Below are positions 61,309-64,000 of a DNA stretch of 64,000 nt, in pieces. The DNA is from Pseudodesulfovibrio sp. (lineage in GTDB: Bacteria; Desulfobacterota; Desulfovibrionia; Desulfovibrionales; Desulfovibrionaceae). The notes below the pieces were generated by a model. The model was not told the DNA's origin. It made no database searches and was given only the letters and a program-made list of their open reading frames with translations. Position 1 is the first letter of the stretch, and each line of letters starts with the position of its first letter. Location: assembly GCA_016744135.1 (NCBI GenBank), contig JADGEX010000002.1:186001-250000 (forward strand). The letters are read 5' to 3'. Position numbers and translations under genes: made by a program.

Positions 61309-62283
61309 ATGCTCGCGTTTCTTATTCGTCGCATCACTCAGAGCGCAGTCGTGCTTCTGGTTATGTCGGTTCTTGTGTTTGTCGGTGTGTACTACATCGG
61401 CAACCCGATCGACATTCTGATCGCACCCGACGCTTCTCCGGCCGAGTACGCTCGTGCCGTCAGCGAGTTTGGTTTGGACAAACCGCTGTGGGAACAATAT
61501 TTCATTTTTCTCAAAGGCGCCCTGCATGGCAATTTCGGCAATTCGTTCGTATACAACGAACCCGCTCTCAAGATCATTTTCGATCGACTTCCGGCCACGT
61601 TGGAACTCGCCTTCACTGCCATGTTCATGGCGGTGTTCATGGGTATTCCGCTGGGCATGATCGCTGGTATCCAGCATGACAACTGGATCGGGCGTAACAT
61701 CATGCGCTTCTCCATCCTCGGATTTTCCCTGCCTACATTCTGGGTCGGGCTCATGCTCATCATCATCTTTTCCGTGCAGCTCGGCTGGCTCCCTTCAGGT
61801 GGCCGTGGCGAGCCTGTCGAATTTCTTGGTATGCACTTCAGTTTTCTGTCGTGGAAAGGGTTGTCGTATCTCATTTTGCCAGCGTCCAATTTGGCCTTGT
61901 TCAAGACGTCCCTGGCCATCCGGCTCAGTCGCGCCGGAGTTCAGGAAAATTTGCAGATGGATTACGTGAAGTTTGCACGGGCCAAGGGCTTATCAAACAC
62001 TCGTATTATCGGGCTGCATGTCATGAAGAATATCATGATCCCGGTGATTACCGTTCTCGGCATGGAGTTTGGTAACCTGATCGCATTCGCGGTTGTTACG
62101 GAAACCATTTTTGCATGGCCCGGTATGGGCAAGTTGGTGATTGACTCCATCGGAGTTTTGGACCGGCCTATCATCGTGGCATATCTGCTCATTACGGTGA
62201 CCATGTTCATTCTCATCAATTTGATCGTGGACATCTTGTACTCGGTCCTTGACCCCAGGGTTCGCCTGGGCGACGAGCGATAG
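61309..62283 (+). CDS. peptide ABC transporter permease (DppB family)
   Basis: The 324-aa protein has six transmembrane segments and the permease loop motif in 'YVKFARAKGLSNTRIIGLHVMKN' (EAA-type). The N-terminal signature is 'LIRRITQSAVVLLVMSVLVF'. The region around 'FGNSFVYNEPALKIIFDRLPATLELAF' is typical of DppB/OppB. AAGGAC precedes the ATG. It pairs with the next permease to form the membrane pore. Confidence 0.94.
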   Translation: MLAFLIRRITQSAVVLLVMSVLVFVGVYYIGNPIDILIAPDASPAEYARAVSEFGLDKPLWEQYFIFLKGALHGNFGNSFVYNEPALKIIFDRLPATLELAFTAMFMAVFMGIPLGMIAGIQHDNWIGRNIMRFSILGFSLPTFWVGLMLIIIFSVQLGWLPSGGRGEPVEFLGMHFSFLSWKGLSYLILPASNLALFKTSLAIRLSRAGVQENLQMDYVKFARAKGLSNTRIIGLHVMKNIMIPVITVLGMEFGNLIAFAVVTETIFAWPGMGKLVIDSIGVLDRPIIVAYLLITVTMFILINLIVDILYSVLDPRVRLGDER

Positions 62284-62292
62284 GGGGAGAAC

Positions 62293-63180
62293 ATGGCACA
62301 ACAAAGTGAATCCTTGTTCTGGCAGACTGTTCAGGAATATTTCGAGAGCCGGGTGGCGACCATCGGGCTTATCCTTTTGACAATCATTGTTGCGGTGGCC
62401 TTGTTGGCACCGTTTATTTCGCCGCAAAATCCGTATGATCTCATGTCTATTGATATCATGGATTCCAAGCTTGCTCCGGGCGAAACGACTTTTGACGGAG
62501 CTACCACCTTCTATCTTGGTACGGACAGTCAGGGGCGCGACATGCTCAGCTCCATCCTGTACGGACTGCGCATTAGTCTCGGCGTGGGAGTACTTTCCAC
62601 GGTTATCGCGCTTATTATAGGTGCGATTATCGGCCTTTGGGCTGCGTATCAAGGGGGGAAGACTGACGCTTTCATCATGCGAACGGTGGATTTGCAACTG
62701 AGTTTTCCCGCTATTTTGGTGGCGCTGATCCTACTCGCTATTCTCGGCAAGGGTATCGACAAGATCATTCTGGCGTTGGTCATGGTTCAGTGGGCGTATT
62801 ACGCACGCGCCATCCGAAGCAACGTATTGGTGGAGCGCAACAAGGAATACGTGGAAGCGGCCAAATGTTTGGCGCTACCCAAGCGGCGAATCATGTTTGG
62901 TCACGTTTTGCCTAACTGTACGCCTGAGTTGATTGTTATTTCCACAGTCAAGGTGGCCGGGGCTATTGCTCTTGAAGCGACTTTGTCCTTTCTTGGTCTG
63001 GGAATGCCTATCACCAAGCCGTCGCTTGGTCTGCTTATCGCCAACGGATTCAAATTCCTGCAAAGCGGGTATTATTGGATCAGTGTGTATCCCGGCATAG
63101 CCCTGTTAATACTCATCGTCTGCATCAATCTGGTCGGCGACCGGTTACGCGACGTGTTGAATCCGAGGTTGAAGCGATGA
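62293..63180 (+). CDS. peptide ABC transporter permease (DppC family)
   Basis: The 295-aa protein has a cytosolic N-terminus, TM1 in 'VATIGLILLTIIVAVALLAP', the periplasmic loop 'YLGTDSQGRDMLSSILYGLR' typical of DppC/OppC, and the EAA loop 'EYVEAAKCLALPKRRIMFGHV'. It starts 9 nt after the DppB-type gene behind GGGGGAG. Its stop overlaps the ATPase start by 4 nt. Confidence 0.94.
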   Translation: MAQQSESLFWQTVQEYFESRVATIGLILLTIIVAVALLAPFISPQNPYDLMSIDIMDSKLAPGETTFDGATTFYLGTDSQGRDMLSSILYGLRISLGVGVLSTVIALIIGAIIGLWAAYQGGKTDAFIMRTVDLQLSFPAILVALILLAILGKGIDKIILALVMVQWAYYARAIRSNVLVERNKEYVEAAKCLALPKRRIMFGHVLPNCTPELIVISTVKVAGAIALEATLSFLGLGMPITKPSLGLLIANGFKFLQSGYYWISVYPGIALLILIVCINLVGDRLRDVLNPRLKR

Positions 63181-64000
63181 GCGCACCACTTCTTGAAATG
63201 AAAGACCTCCAGACCTATTTTTATACCCGTGCGGGTGTGGTCAAGGCGGTCAACGGCATATCTCTCACCGTGAACAAGGGTGAGGTTATCGGCATTGTCG
63301 GCGAGTCCGGCTCTGGTAAATCCGTTATGGGCTTTTCCATCATGGGACTTGTTGATCCTCCCGGTCGTGTGGCTGGTGGGTCCATCAAGTTTAAGGGTAA
63401 GGAATTGGTCGATCAGACCGAGCCTGAATGGCGTTCCTTTCGTGGTAATAATGTGGCCATGATTTTTCAGGACCCCATGATGACCTTGAATCCTGTTTTG
63501 CGTATCGACACGCAGATGATCGAAGCTATTCGAGCTCATGAAAATGTCAGCAAGGCCGAGGCCCGTCGTCGTTCCGTCGAGGCTTTGGGTATGGTCGGAA
63601 TTCCATCGCCCGAGGAGCGCATCAAGGCGTATCCGCACCAGTTCTCTGGTGGTATGCGTCAGCGTGTTGCCATTGCGACCGGGCTGTTGAATAATCCCGA
63701 CCTCATTATTGCGGACGAGCCGACCACTGCGCTCGACGTGACTATTCAGAGTCAGATTCTCGCAGAGATGCAGAAGCTCTGTCGTAAAACGGATATGGCT
63801 CTTATGTGGATTACTCATGACCTGACTGTCATCGCTGGGTTGGCCCATCGGGTCGCTGTTATGTACGCAGGGACAATTATTGAGGAAGGCCCTGTGCAGG
63901 ATGTGCTTGATAAACCACTGCATCCTTATACCGAAGGGTTGATTGGCTCGGTACCGAGTCGCAACCGGCGGGGCGAGAGACTTTATCAGATTCCAGGGAC
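63177..64000 (+). CDS. peptide ABC transporter ATPase (DppD family), cut by the window edge
   Basis: The frame opens with the ATG at 63177 (ATGA overlap with the permease stop) and stays open to the right edge, so about 274 codons are seen. Walker A is 'IVGESGSGKSVMG', the Q-loop 'MIFQDPMMTLNP', the signature 'QFSGGMRQRVAIATGLLNN', Walker B 'LIIADEPTTALDV', and the His switch 'WITHDLTVIAG'. 'HPYTEGLIGSVPS' begins the oligopeptide-transporter C-terminal part. A DppF-type second ATPase is expected beyond the edge. Confidence 0.95.
   Translation, partial: MSAPLLEMKDLQTYFYTRAGVVKAVNGISLTVNKGEVIGIVGESGSGKSVMGFSIMGLVDPPGRVAGGSIKFKGKELVDQTEPEWRSFRGNNVAMIFQDPMMTLNPVLRIDTQMIEAIRAHENVSKAEARRRSVEALGMVGIPSPEERIKAYPHQFSGGMRQRVAIATGLLNNPDLIIADEPTTALDVTIQSQILAEMQKLCRKTDMALMWITHDLTVIAGLAHRVAVMYAGTIIEEGPVQDVLDKPLHPYTEGLIGSVPSRNRRGERLYQIPG

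Overview
The window looks like a chromosomal segment of a sulfate-reducing Desulfovibrionaceae bacterium (Desulfovibrio / Pseudodesulfovibrio type). The evidence is a complete transmembrane redox complex related to Tmc (tetraheme cytochrome c3, HdrD-like Fe-S protein, cytochrome b-like membrane protein, WD-like protein), several other periplasmic c-type cytochromes, a fused ArsR/methyltransferase regulator of the SahR type in front of ahcY, and a selenocysteine tRNA. No phage, insertion sequence, CRISPR array or rRNA was seen. This is mostly ordinary core chromosome with some poorly characterised clusters.

Layout. 1-3.4 kb: tRNA-Sec, a DUF169 protein, an ECF sigma / membrane-protein / Spy-like operon, and a small monooxygenase. 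3.5-10.5 kb: nitrilase, two identical tRNA-Glu genes 5.7 kb apart enclosing a periplasmic HAD phosphatase, an octaheme cytochrome with TPR repeats and a lipoprotein arylsulfatase, then tRNA-Gln. 10.6-14.9 kb: small conserved proteins (SAP-like, DUF721), a membrane protein, and two PEGA lipoproteins around a double UspA protein. 15-17.4 kb: sahR-ahcY with a clear operator. 17.4-24.2 kb: solute-binding protein, secreted discoidin-like protein, moeA, argB, a MOT1-type transporter, a long non-coding stretch holding a strongly foldable RNA candidate, and arfB. 24.2-32.3 kb: a glycosyltransferase overlapping a kinase-methyltransferase fusion, an exonuclease, lgt, glutamine cyclotransferase, a TetR regulator and ispH. 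32.6-34.1 kb: a probable molybdenum-cofactor riboswitch leading moaE-moaA. 34.2-40 kb: transglutaminase-like protein, giant DUF748 protein, lipoprotein. 40.4-46 kb: sensor kinase, three stand-alone receivers and a PEP-synthase-like protein. 46.1-49.8 kb: the Tmc-type operon on the opposite strand. 50.3-52.3 kb: three Tad-type pseudopilin/TadG genes. 52.6-58.3 kb: cytochrome c, then a binding protein / hybrid kinase / HD-GYP regulator operon. 58.3-64 kb: an M20 peptidase divergent from a Dpp/Opp peptide ABC transporter that runs off the right edge.

Themes. Molybdenum/tungsten metabolism recurs (moeA, MOT1 transporter, Moco riboswitch with moaE-moaA, a ModA-like binding protein), together with tRNA-Sec; this fits an anaerobe that makes Mo/W seleno-enzymes such as formate dehydrogenase, though none of those enzymes is in the window. 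Signal transduction without DNA-binding outputs is also prominent (receivers only, a PEP-synthase-like protein, HD-GYP). All start sites were chosen by Shine-Dalgarno spacing, signal peptides and family alignment by eye. No homology search was run.
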